Source: an uncultured Rhodobacter sp.
Lineage (GTDB): Bacteria; Pseudomonadota; Alphaproteobacteria; Rhodobacterales; Rhodobacteraceae
DNA length: 64,000 bases
Assembly: GCA_945952585.1 (NCBI GenBank)
Contig: CAMFII010000002.1
Coordinates: 434,001 to 498,000, forward strand
Direction of reading: 5' to 3'
Shown here: positions 54,905 to 62,160 of the stretch, piece by piece
Layout of the letters: each line of letters starts with the position of its first letter
How positions within the stretch are numbered: position 1 is the stretch's first letter
Position numbers and translations under genes: made by a program
The notes under the pieces: model-generated
Databases searched by the model: none
Told to the model about the DNA's origin: nothing
The model's input: only the letters and a program-made list of their open reading frames with translations

Positions 54905-56548
54905 ATGCTCCGCTCTCTTGAAATCCGTGACCTGCTCATCATCGACCGGCTCAGCGTTGGCTTTCAGCCGGGGCTGAACGTGCTGACCGGCGAAACGGGC
55001 GCCGGCAAGTCGATCCTGCTCGACGCACTTGGCTTCGTCCTTGGCTGGCGGGGCCGTGCCGAACTGGTGCGGCAGGGGGCCGCGCAAGGGGAGGTGACGG
55101 CAGAGTTCCAGCTTGCTCCCGGCCATCCGGCGCGCGCGGTCCTGGAAGAGGCCGGGATCGAGGCCGAGGACGAACTCATCCTGCGGCGGATCAACACGGC
55201 CGATGGCCGCAAGACGGCTTGGGTCAACGACCGCCGCGTGACGGGCGAGGTGCTCAGGGCGCTATCTGACCGGCTGGTTGAACTGCATGGCCAGCATGAC
55301 GATCGCGGGCTCCTCAATCCGCGCGGCCACCGCCAATTGCTCGATGCCTATGCGGGGATCGACCTTGTGCCGCTTCGCGCGGCGTGGTCGGCCCGTGGCG
55401 CGGCGCAGAAGGCTCTGGCCGAGGCCGAGGCGGCGCTTGCGCAGGTCAAGGCCGAGGAGGACTTCCTGCGCCATGCGGTTGCCGAGCTCGACAAGCTCGA
55501 TCCGCAGCCGGGCGAGGAAGCGACGCTCGACGCCCGCCGGCGCCTGATGCAGGCCGCCGGACGCATCCGCCAGGACGTGCAGCGCGCCTGGCAGGCCCTG
55601 TCGGCAGAGGGTGCCGAAGGCCTGATTGGTGATGCACGGCGGTGGCTCGAAGGTGCGGCCGACAAGGCCGAAGGCGTTCTGGAAGAGCCGCTCGCCGCGC
55701 TCGGCCGGGCGCTGACCGAGCTTGGCGAGGCGCAGTCCGGGGTGGAGGCGGCGCTCGAGAAGCTCGACTTCAACCCGGCGGAGCTCGAGGCGCTGGAAGA
55801 ACGTCTCTTCGCCATCCGGGCACTTGCGCGCAAGCATGGCGTCCTGCCTGACGACTTGGGGACCTTCGCCGAGGGGCTTCGTCGGCGGCTCGAGACACTT
55901 GACAGCGGGACGCGCAACCTCGCGGCGCTCGATCGCGCCTTGGCGGAGGCCGACGCGGCCTATGATGCCACCGCTGCGGGAGTCTCCATCCGCCGTGCCG
56001 AGGCCGCCGGACGGCTGGACAGGGCCGTGATGACAGAGCTCGCGCCCCTGAAGATGGAGCGCGCCATCTTCACGACCGAGATCGCTCCGACCGAACCGGG
56101 TCCAGAGGGCCGCGATCAGGTTACCTTCCTCGTCGCTACCAACGCAGGCGCCCCGGCGGGGGCGCTCGACCGCATCGCGTCGGGGGGCGAGCTGTCGCGC
56201 TTCCTCTTGGCGCTCAAGGTTTGCCTGACCGGCGATGACAGCGGTCTGACGCTCATCTTCGACGAAATCGACCGTGGCGTCGGCGGCGCGACCGCCGATG
56301 CGGTGGGCCGGCGTCTCAAGGCGCTGGCGGACGGAGGCCAGGTTCTCGTCGTCACCCATTCCCCGCAGGTCGCCGCGCGCGGCGCCCATCACTGGCGCGT
56401 GGAGAAACGGGTGGACAAGGACGTCACCACTTCGACGGTGACCGCCCTATCGGATGCGGAGCGTGTCGACGAGATCGCCCGGATGCTTGCCGGCGACACA
56501 GTGACCGACGCTGCCCGAGAGGCCGCTCGCGCGCTGCTTGCCGGCTGA
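54905..56548 (+). CDS. recN: DNA repair protein RecN
   Basis: A 547-residue SMC-like repair ATPase. The N-terminal half has LEIRDLLIIDRLSVGFQPGLN and Walker A TGETGAGKSILLDALGFVLG (about residues 30-49). Central coiled coils are short, as in RecN. The C-terminal half has the signature IASGGELSRFLLALKV and Walker B LTLIFDEIDRGVGGATAD, then VLVVTHSPQVAARGAHHW. It acts early in double-strand break repair. It follows bamD by 12 bases, a common arrangement in alphaproteobacteria, and no LexA box is evident in the short gap. Confidence 0.94.
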   Translation: MLRSLEIRDLLIIDRLSVGFQPGLNVLTGETGAGKSILLDALGFVLGWRGRAELVRQGAAQGEVTAEFQLAPGHPARAVLEEAGIEAEDELILRRINTADGRKTAWVNDRRVTGEVLRALSDRLVELHGQHDDRGLLNPRGHRQLLDAYAGIDLVPLRAAWSARGAAQKALAEAEAALAQVKAEEDFLRHAVAELDKLDPQPGEEATLDARRRLMQAAGRIRQDVQRAWQALSAEGAEGLIGDARRWLEGAADKAEGVLEEPLAALGRALTELGEAQSGVEAALEKLDFNPAELEALEERLFAIRALARKHGVLPDDLGTFAEGLRRRLETLDSGTRNLAALDRALAEADAAYDATAAGVSIRRAEAAGRLDRAVMTELAPLKMERAIFTTEIAPTEPGPEGRDQVTFLVATNAGAPAGALDRIASGGELSRFLLALKVCLTGDDSGLTLIFDEIDRGVGGATADAVGRRLKALADGGQVLVVTHSPQVAARGAHHWRVEKRVDKDVTTSTVTALSDAERVDEIARMLAGDTVTDAAREAARALLAG

Positions 56549-56578
56549 CCTAGACGGCGTCGTCGGTTCGGAAACATC

Positions 56579-56597
56579 GTCGGGCGTGAGGCCCGAC
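56579..56597. terminator. Hairpin between convergent recN and pepP
   Basis: GTCGGGC (56579-56585) pairs with GCCCGAC (56591-56597) around a GTGAG loop, in the 81-bp convergent gap. It could serve either strand. There is no T tract, so the call is modest. Confidence 0.45.
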
Positions 56598-56629
56598 ACA
56601 GGCGAGGGGTCAGACAACCCCCTCTCTTG

Positions 56630-58435
56630 TCATAGCGGAGCCGTCGCAGCCGCCAGCCATTCGCGCGCGCCCGCGGAAACCCGGTTTGCAAGCTTGGCCA
56701 AGGTTTGGGCATGGTAGCCGTCGATCCACGCCCGTTCGCCCGGCGACAGTATAGCCGCAACGATCAGGCGCCGGTCGATCGGAACCCAGGTCAGCGTCTC
56801 GAACTGCAACTGCCTGCGATCATCGCCGCCCGGCAGCTTGGGGGCTTCTTCGACCACGATCAGGTTCTCGATCCGGATGCCGAATTCACCCTCTCGGTAG
56901 TAGCCCGGCTCGTTCGACAGGATCATTCCGGGTTCGAGCGGCACCTCGGAAATCCGGCTGATCCGCTGCGGTCCCTCATGGACAGACAGGAACGCGCCCA
57001 CACCGTGCCCGGTCCCGTGGTCGTAGTCTTGTCCCGCCATCCAGAGGGCCGCCCGTGCCAGCGGATCGAGGTCCCGACCCGCCAGCCCCGCCGGGAAGCG
57101 GATTCGCGAAATGGCCACCATCCCCTGCAGTACGCGGGTAAAGGCGATGCGCGCCTCGTCCCCCGGATCGCCCACGGCGACAGTACGGGTGATGTCGGTG
57201 GTGCCGTCGACATATTGTCCGCCCGAATCCACCAGCAGCAACTCGTTCCGGCCGATCGCTCGGTTCGTCTCCTCGGTCACGCGGTAATGGATCACGGCCC
57301 CATGCGGACCCGCCCCGCTGATCGTGTCGAAGCTGATGTCATGGAGCGCATTGGTCGCCCGGCGATAGCCCTCCAGCGCCCTCACCACGTCAATCTCGGT
57401 CAGCCCACCCTTTGGCGCGGCCTCGTCCAGCCAGGCAAGGAATTCCACCATTGCCGCTCCGTCGCGCAGATGCGCTTCGCGGGTGGCGGCCAGTTCGGCC
57501 GGGTTCTTGCGCGCCTTGGGCAGGCGGCAGGGGTCGTCGCCCCAGGCGACAGGGATGCCGGCCGCGTCAAGCCGCTGGCGCAGCGCAACCGGGGCCGAGG
57601 TCCGGTCCAGCCGCACCGGGCCCGACAGCGCATCCAGCGCGGGCAGGAAGGCGTCGGGCGGCAGGAGGGTCACGCCCGTTCCCAGATGGGCGCGGGTGGC
57701 GTCATCGAATTTCGTCGGATCGGCGAACAGGTCGACCCGGCCATCGTCATGGAGGATGGCGAAGGCATGGAGCACCGGATTGCGCGGGACATCCTCGCCC
57801 CGGATGTTCAGGAGCCAGCAGATCGAGTCCGGCAGGGTCAGCACGGCGGCCCTCTGTCCCGCATCCCGCAGGCCCGCCGCCAGCCGCTCCCGCTTCGCCT
57901 CGGCGCTTTCCCCGGCGAATTCAATCGGATGCGGGAAGGCCTTGCCTTTCGGCGGCGCGGGCTGGTCCGGCCAGATCGCATCGACCGGGTTCGCGGAGAC
58001 CGGGCGGAGCGTGACGCCGCTTCCGGCCAGCGCGTCGGTCAGCCTGGCGATCTCGTCCTCAGTATGCAGCCACGGGTCAAAGCCCATCACGCCTTTGCCG
58101 ATCTGTCCCCGGATCCAGTCGCCCGGCTTGGTTTCCGGCCAGGGCACCGGCGTGAAATGCGCGAGATCGACTTGGGACTTGACCTGCGTGCGATAGCGGC
58201 CGTCGATGAACACACCCGCGATCTTCGGCAGCACGATGCAGAACCCCGCCGAGCCGGTGAAGCCTGTCAGCCATTGCAGCCGCTCGTCATGCGGGGCGAC
58301 ATATTCGCCCTGGTGGGCATCGGCACGGGGCACGAGGAACCCGTCCAGCCCCTGTTTTGCCAGGGTTTCGCGCAGTGCGGCCAGCCGCGCCGGTCCAGCG
58401 GAGGGGTTGGAGGTGGTCTCGAAGGTCTGGAACAT
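56630..58435 (-). CDS. pepP: Aminopeptidase P family protein (Xaa-Pro aminopeptidase)
   Basis: A 601-residue M24B peptidase in the long, three-domain form. Two N-terminal creatinase-like domains cover about 320 residues. The catalytic pita-bread domain has the metal ligands in LLLVDSGGQYVDGTTDITRTV (two Asp), HGTGHGVGAFLSVHEG (His) and LSNEPGYYREGEFGIRIENL (two Glu). It should release N-terminal residues preceding proline, with a dinuclear metal site. The length and domain layout fit the long cytosolic Xaa-Pro aminopeptidases more than the 440-residue E. coli PepP, so the gene symbol is approximate. Confidence 0.9.
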   Translation of the reverse strand: MFQTFETTSNPSAGPARLAALRETLAKQGLDGFLVPRADAHQGEYVAPHDERLQWLTGFTGSAGFCIVLPKIAGVFIDGRYRTQVKSQVDLAHFTPVPWPETKPGDWIRGQIGKGVMGFDPWLHTEDEIARLTDALAGSGVTLRPVSANPVDAIWPDQPAPPKGKAFPHPIEFAGESAEAKRERLAAGLRDAGQRAAVLTLPDSICWLLNIRGEDVPRNPVLHAFAILHDDGRVDLFADPTKFDDATRAHLGTGVTLLPPDAFLPALDALSGPVRLDRTSAPVALRQRLDAAGIPVAWGDDPCRLPKARKNPAELAATREAHLRDGAAMVEFLAWLDEAAPKGGLTEIDVVRALEGYRRATNALHDISFDTISGAGPHGAVIHYRVTEETNRAIGRNELLLVDSGGQYVDGTTDITRTVAVGDPGDEARIAFTRVLQGMVAISRIRFPAGLAGRDLDPLARAALWMAGQDYDHGTGHGVGAFLSVHEGPQRISRISEVPLEPGMILSNEPGYYREGEFGIRIENLIVVEEAPKLPGGDDRRQLQFETLTWVPIDRRLIVAAILSPGERAWIDGYHAQTLAKLANRVSAGAREWLAAATAPL

Positions 58436-58489
58436 GGGTCTCCCCTGCGGCGCCTGGTCCGGGCCGTCGGGACTGACTTAGCAACGACT

Positions 58490-58520
58490 ACCGGCCCGGC
58501 GCAAGCCGCGCCGGGCCGGT
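58490..58520. terminator. Strong GC-rich hairpin between VPLPA gene and pepP
   Basis: ACCGGCCCGGCGC (58490-58502) is perfectly complementary to GCGCCGGGCCGGT (58508-58520) with a five-base loop. It lies 110 bp beyond the stop codon of the VPLPA-CTERM gene, reading left, and 55 bp before the pepP start codon. It is the probable terminator for the former, although it lacks a T tract. Confidence 0.55.
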
Positions 58521-58630
58521 GTCTGATCTCCGTCGGGTTCCCGTACAGCCTCCGTATGCTTACGGAAACGGTCGGGAAAAGGGGAAGGGAAACCCCGGCG
58601 GGACAAGCCTTCTGCCAAAGGGGGCGTGCC

Positions 58631-59854
58631 TCAGACCCGGCGGCGATGCAGCAGCCCGAGCGCGCCGAGACCGGCGGCGAACAGCGGCAGGGCGGCGGGC
58701 AGGGGAACCGGTGCGGGCGCATCGCCGGGCGTCGCATAAACCGCGACATTGCGCGGCCGGTCAGGCCAGGTGCCTTGATCGAGGCGGCTGAGAGCCACGG
58801 TCGTCTCGCCGTCATCCCAGAAGGTTCCGTCGCCATTCTCGTCGAGCAGGCGGATGATCCAGTCGCTGCCCGGCGTCGAGCCGTTCGAGGTGATGAAGAC
58901 CTCGCCCGTCTTGTCGTTCAGGTCGAGCCCGAAACCGGCGAGGAAGCTATAGCCGGCGGGCAGGAGGGTGGTGTTCCAGGCCTCGACCACCTCGTTCGCG
59001 GCATCGATCACGCCCGACCCATCAAGATCGGTCAGCCGGAAGACCGAGGCGATGCCGCCCTCGGCCAGCCATTGCCAGGTCCAGACCGAGCCCATTCCCA
59101 CATCCAGTGCGAAGTCGAAGAGCGCGCCGTAGGACTTCGCTTCGCTGGCAAATTCATGCACCTCGCCGGCCTCGATGACGCCGTTGCCGTCGGCATCGCG
59201 CGCCGTGTAGATCACGTCCGCCGCGCCGCCCGCCGTGTCGGTGATATAGGCGGTGTCGCCGTCGAAGCGGATCTCGAAGGGCGAGGAGGTCGCCTTCAAC
59301 CCGGTCAGCGACAGCCAGCGCGTCGCCTCGCCTGCGTCATTGGCATCGCCATCGCCGTTCAGGTCCTGGGTGCGATAGACCCAGTCGCCCGTGGGCGAGC
59401 CGGTGGTATCGGCTTCGACGACATAGACCGCTCCGTCCGGACCCTCGGCGATCCCGTTCGGGGTGTTGAGCTTGTAGCCGGCCGCGTTGGTCGTGCCGGA
59501 GAACCAGACGGCAGCCTCGCCTGCGCTTTCAGCGGTGCCGTCGCCATCGAGGTCGAACAGACGGTAGACCGAGTCGGTGTCGCCATCGCCGATCAGCACC
59601 GAGCCGGATTTCGTCTGGCTGAGGCCAAAGACATTGCCCGTTGGCGAGGCGAGGCCTGAGGCATTGGCGGCGCTGAAGAACACGCCGACCTCGCCTTCGT
59701 CATTGGTGTCGCCGTCGCCATTGAGGTCGGTGGCGAGCAGGATCTGGTCGGTGCCCTGGTCGGACACGAGGAAGGACGAGGTGGCGGCGCCAGCGGGCGC
59801 GGCAAGAAGAGCCAGCGCGGGCAGAAGCCCCGCGGCGGGGATCAGTCTGGTCAT
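58631..59854 (-). CDS. VPLPA-CTERM sorted surface protein with calcium-type repeats
   Basis: A 407-residue exported protein. A signal peptide (LLPALALLAAPAGA, to about residue 23) starts it. The C-terminus APVPLPAALPLFAAGLGALG followed by LLHRRRV is a VPLPA-CTERM sorting signal (TIGR03370 type): motif, membrane helix, then a basic tail, processed by an exosortase. Between them are six EF-hand-like loops of the form D-x-[DN]-G-x-G, starting near residues 43, 101, 164, 210, 266 and 338 (for example DLNGDGDTNDEGE, DLDGDGTAESAGE), spaced along a repeated, propeller-like sequence. Calcium binding and surface display are inferred. The start follows GAGAGGAAA. Confidence 0.82.
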   Translation of the reverse strand: MTRLIPAAGLLPALALLAAPAGAATSSFLVSDQGTDQILLATDLNGDGDTNDEGEVGVFFSAANASGLASPTGNVFGLSQTKSGSVLIGDGDTDSVYRLFDLDGDGTAESAGEAAVWFSGTTNAAGYKLNTPNGIAEGPDGAVYVVEADTTGSPTGDWVYRTQDLNGDGDANDAGEATRWLSLTGLKATSSPFEIRFDGDTAYITDTAGGAADVIYTARDADGNGVIEAGEVHEFASEAKSYGALFDFALDVGMGSVWTWQWLAEGGIASVFRLTDLDGSGVIDAANEVVEAWNTTLLPAGYSFLAGFGLDLNDKTGEVFITSNGSTPGSDWIIRLLDENGDGTFWDDGETTVALSRLDQGTWPDRPRNVAVYATPGDAPAPVPLPAALPLFAAGLGALGLLHRRRV

Positions 59855-59945
59855 GGAAACGTTTCCTCTCAGCAGGCATGGCCCGAGCCCGAGCCACGCG
59901 ATTGGGTCGCTCGTCCTTGCGATGCTGGCTGGGAGAGATGTGTGA

Positions 59946-59974
59946 GCCCTACGATTGATGAGTAAAATTGTCAA
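59946..59974 (-). promoter_or_regulatory. Possible promoter for the VPLPA-CTERM gene
   Basis: On the minus strand a perfect TTGACA (59969-59974) is followed after 17 bp by TAGGGC (59946-59951). The -35 matches consensus, the -10 is weak. It stands about 90 bp before the start codon. The rest of the 285-bp gap up to 60139 has no gene that I can support. Confidence 0.4.
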
Positions 59975-60139
59975 GAATATGGCGGCAGCTCAATTGACTC
60001 GATTTTGGAAACCGTCCGGCTGCGCATTGGAAACAGCGCGGGTGGTTTCGCAAAGCCTGCCGTCGTGGCTGAGGCGTCCGGTTCCAGCCAGCGCACAGAG
60101 CTTTGGCCAAGTCGTGCCTGGGGCAGGACGGCGGCCGCG

Positions 60140-61585
60140 TCACGCCGCCTTGAACCGCGCCGTCGCCTCGTCGGGCCGGTAGGCCTCGATCATCGGGTAG
60201 GGATTGGCGGCGAGCGCATCGACCGAGGCGATGATGAAATCGGCCTTCGCATCGTCGATGAGCGCCGAGAAGTTGAGGCGGGTCCAGCCGGGCTTCTGCA
60301 CCTCTTCCCCGGCAAGGATCGCGGCGCGCAGGGTTTCGGACTGCTCTGGGCCAATGCCGAGCAGGCGGTGCGCATAAGGACCGGCGCAGGCGCAGCCGCC
60401 GCGGGCCTGAATGCCGTGGATGTCGGACAGCATCCGGGTGAAAAGCTGCTGGTGGACCATGCCGCCCTTCGGGTCGCGGATGCGCAGCGAGAAGATCGGC
60501 AGGCGGCGCGTCGCGTCGGGGTTGCCCATGATCTGGATGTTGGGGTTCTTCGACCAGACGGCGAGGGCGCGCTGGCGAAGCTCCTCGTGGCGGCGATCCA
60601 TGAAGGCCTGGCCGATGGCGTCCTTGACGAGGAAGGCGAGGCCGGCGCGGATGTCTCCGATCACGTTCGGCGTGCCCGCTTCCTCGCGCACCGTCACGTC
60701 GGCGGAGTAGTCATGCCCCCAGGGCGAGACGAAGCGCACCGTGCCGCCACCAGTGACGGTCGGCCGGTCATGGTGGACCGCTCCCTTGCGCAGGATCAGC
60801 ACGCCCGAGGCGCCGGGGCCCCCGACGAACTTGTGCGGCGAAACGACGACGGCGTCCTTCTCGCAGGCGCTTCCCGCCCGCATGTCGATCGGCAGGTAGG
60901 GGCCGCCGCCGGCAAAGTCCCAGACCGCCAGCGCGCCGTGGCGTTTCAGAAGCGCCGTCACCTCATCGGTATCGGTGACGATACCCGTCACGTTCGACGC
61001 GGCCGAAAAGCTGCCGATCTTCAGTGCGTCCGGGCCGGCGGCGATCAGCGCCGCCTCGAGTTCGCCCATGTCCGGGCCGCCGGTCGCGGCTTCTGCGATC
61101 TCGATCACCTCGGCGCCGCTTTCGCGCCAGGGCAGGATGTTGGAGTGGTGCTCGTAAGGGCCGATCAGGACGACCACCCGCTGGCCCGCCGCCAGCGCCT
61201 CGGGGATGCCGAGGAGCGTCACCAGCCGGTTCAGCCCTGCCGTCGCGCCCGAGCCGGTAAAGATGGTGGCAAAGGTCTCATCCGCGCCGCAAGCCTTCGC
61301 GATGGCGGCGCGCGAGGCGCGGCGCATCTGCGTCATGTAGGCGCCGCAGAAGGAGGCCTCGGTGTGGCTGTTGGCGTAGTAGGGCAGGACCTGCTCCATC
61401 ACGAAGCCCTCGACCTGGCGCAGGGCGCGGCCCGAGGCGACGTAATCGGCATAGACCAGTTTCTTCGCGCCGAAGGGGCCGGGGATTTCCATCCCCTCGC
61501 CGATCACGCCATCCCGCAGGCGGGCGATGCGGTCGGGGCCGGTGAGCGAGGCAGCAAAGGCATCGAAGGCTTGGGCAGGGGACAT
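60140..61585 (-). CDS. Class V aminotransferase family protein
   Basis: A 481-residue PLP enzyme of the class V (cysteine desulfurase-like) fold. Recognisable parts are YADYVASGRALRQVEGF, YANSHTEASFCGAYMTQM, FTGSGATAGLNRLVTLLG, EHHSNILPWRESGAEVIEI and the Lys segment VVVSPHKFVGGPGASGVLIL, which forms the Schiff base. A later RGGCACAGPYAHRLLGI has a Cys at the position used for sulfur transfer in some desulfurases. Whether it is a desulfurase, lyase or other enzyme is not decided by the sequence. It is divergent from an Lrp regulator gene, which probably controls it. Confidence 0.85.
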   Translation of the reverse strand: MSPAQAFDAFAASLTGPDRIARLRDGVIGEGMEIPGPFGAKKLVYADYVASGRALRQVEGFVMEQVLPYYANSHTEASFCGAYMTQMRRASRAAIAKACGADETFATIFTGSGATAGLNRLVTLLGIPEALAAGQRVVVLIGPYEHHSNILPWRESGAEVIEIAEAATGGPDMGELEAALIAAGPDALKIGSFSAASNVTGIVTDTDEVTALLKRHGALAVWDFAGGGPYLPIDMRAGSACEKDAVVVSPHKFVGGPGASGVLILRKGAVHHDRPTVTGGGTVRFVSPWGHDYSADVTVREEAGTPNVIGDIRAGLAFLVKDAIGQAFMDRRHEELRQRALAVWSKNPNIQIMGNPDATRRLPIFSLRIRDPKGGMVHQQLFTRMLSDIHGIQARGGCACAGPYAHRLLGIGPEQSETLRAAILAGEEVQKPGWTRLNFSALIDDAKADFIIASVDALAANPYPMIEAYRPDEATARFKAA

Positions 61586-61710
61586 TGGGCAGGTCCTCGG
61601 GCTGAATTGGAGCGTTGACAGATCATACCCTGCTTCCCGGTGTGAAAACTTACTCGATCTTTGCGCACCGATAGCCGATATTGGGTCAAATGATCGAAGA
61701 AGGCCGCAAA

Positions 61711-62160
61711 ATGGACCATATTGATCGACGCATTCTGCGCGCATTGCAAAAGAACTCCGCCCAGTCGCAGCGCGAACTGGCCGAGGAGGTGGGCCTGTCG
61801 CAGAACGCATGCTGGCGTCGGCTGAAGGCGCTGGAGGAAAGCGGCCTCATCACCGGGCATACGATCCGGCTGGATGCCAAGCGGGTCGGGCTGGGGCTGA
61901 CGGTCTTCGTGATGATCCGCACCCGGCACCATTCGGCCGAGTGGCTGGAGACCTTCCGGCGCGAGGTGCAGGCGATCCCGAACGTGATCGACTTCTACCG
62001 GATCGCCGGGGATTACGACTACATGCTCAAGGTCGTGGCCGAGGACATGAACGACTTCGACCGCGTCTACCAGCGGATGATCGGCAAGGTCGAGCTGGAG
62101 ACGGTGACGAGCTACATCACGATGGAGGCCATCGTGAACGCCCGCGACCTGCCAGTGTAA
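61711..62160 (+). CDS. Lrp/AsnC family transcriptional regulator
   Basis: A 149-residue regulator. The N-terminal helix-turn-helix is MDHIDRRILRALQKNSAQS through ELAEEVGLSQNACWRRLKAL, followed by the LITGHTIRLDAKRVGL hinge. The C-terminal RAM domain has VIDFYRIAGDYDYMLKVVAEDM, the ligand-binding and oligomerisation part. I place the start at 61711 (GAAGG eight bases upstream); ATG at 61690 is possible. It is divergent from the class V aminotransferase, a typical arrangement in which an amino acid signals its own enzyme. Its stop is adjacent to the cobT stop codon, with no gap. Confidence 0.92.
   Translation: MDHIDRRILRALQKNSAQSQRELAEEVGLSQNACWRRLKALEESGLITGHTIRLDAKRVGLGLTVFVMIRTRHHSAEWLETFRREVQAIPNVIDFYRIAGDYDYMLKVVAEDMNDFDRVYQRMIGKVELETVTSYITMEAIVNARDLPV

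Noticed and set aside
56705-59659. Open frame of about 984 codons on the plus strand opposite pepP and the VPLPA gene
   Set aside because: Both minus-strand genes have complete motifs, and the frame crosses their intergenic region and a strong hairpin.
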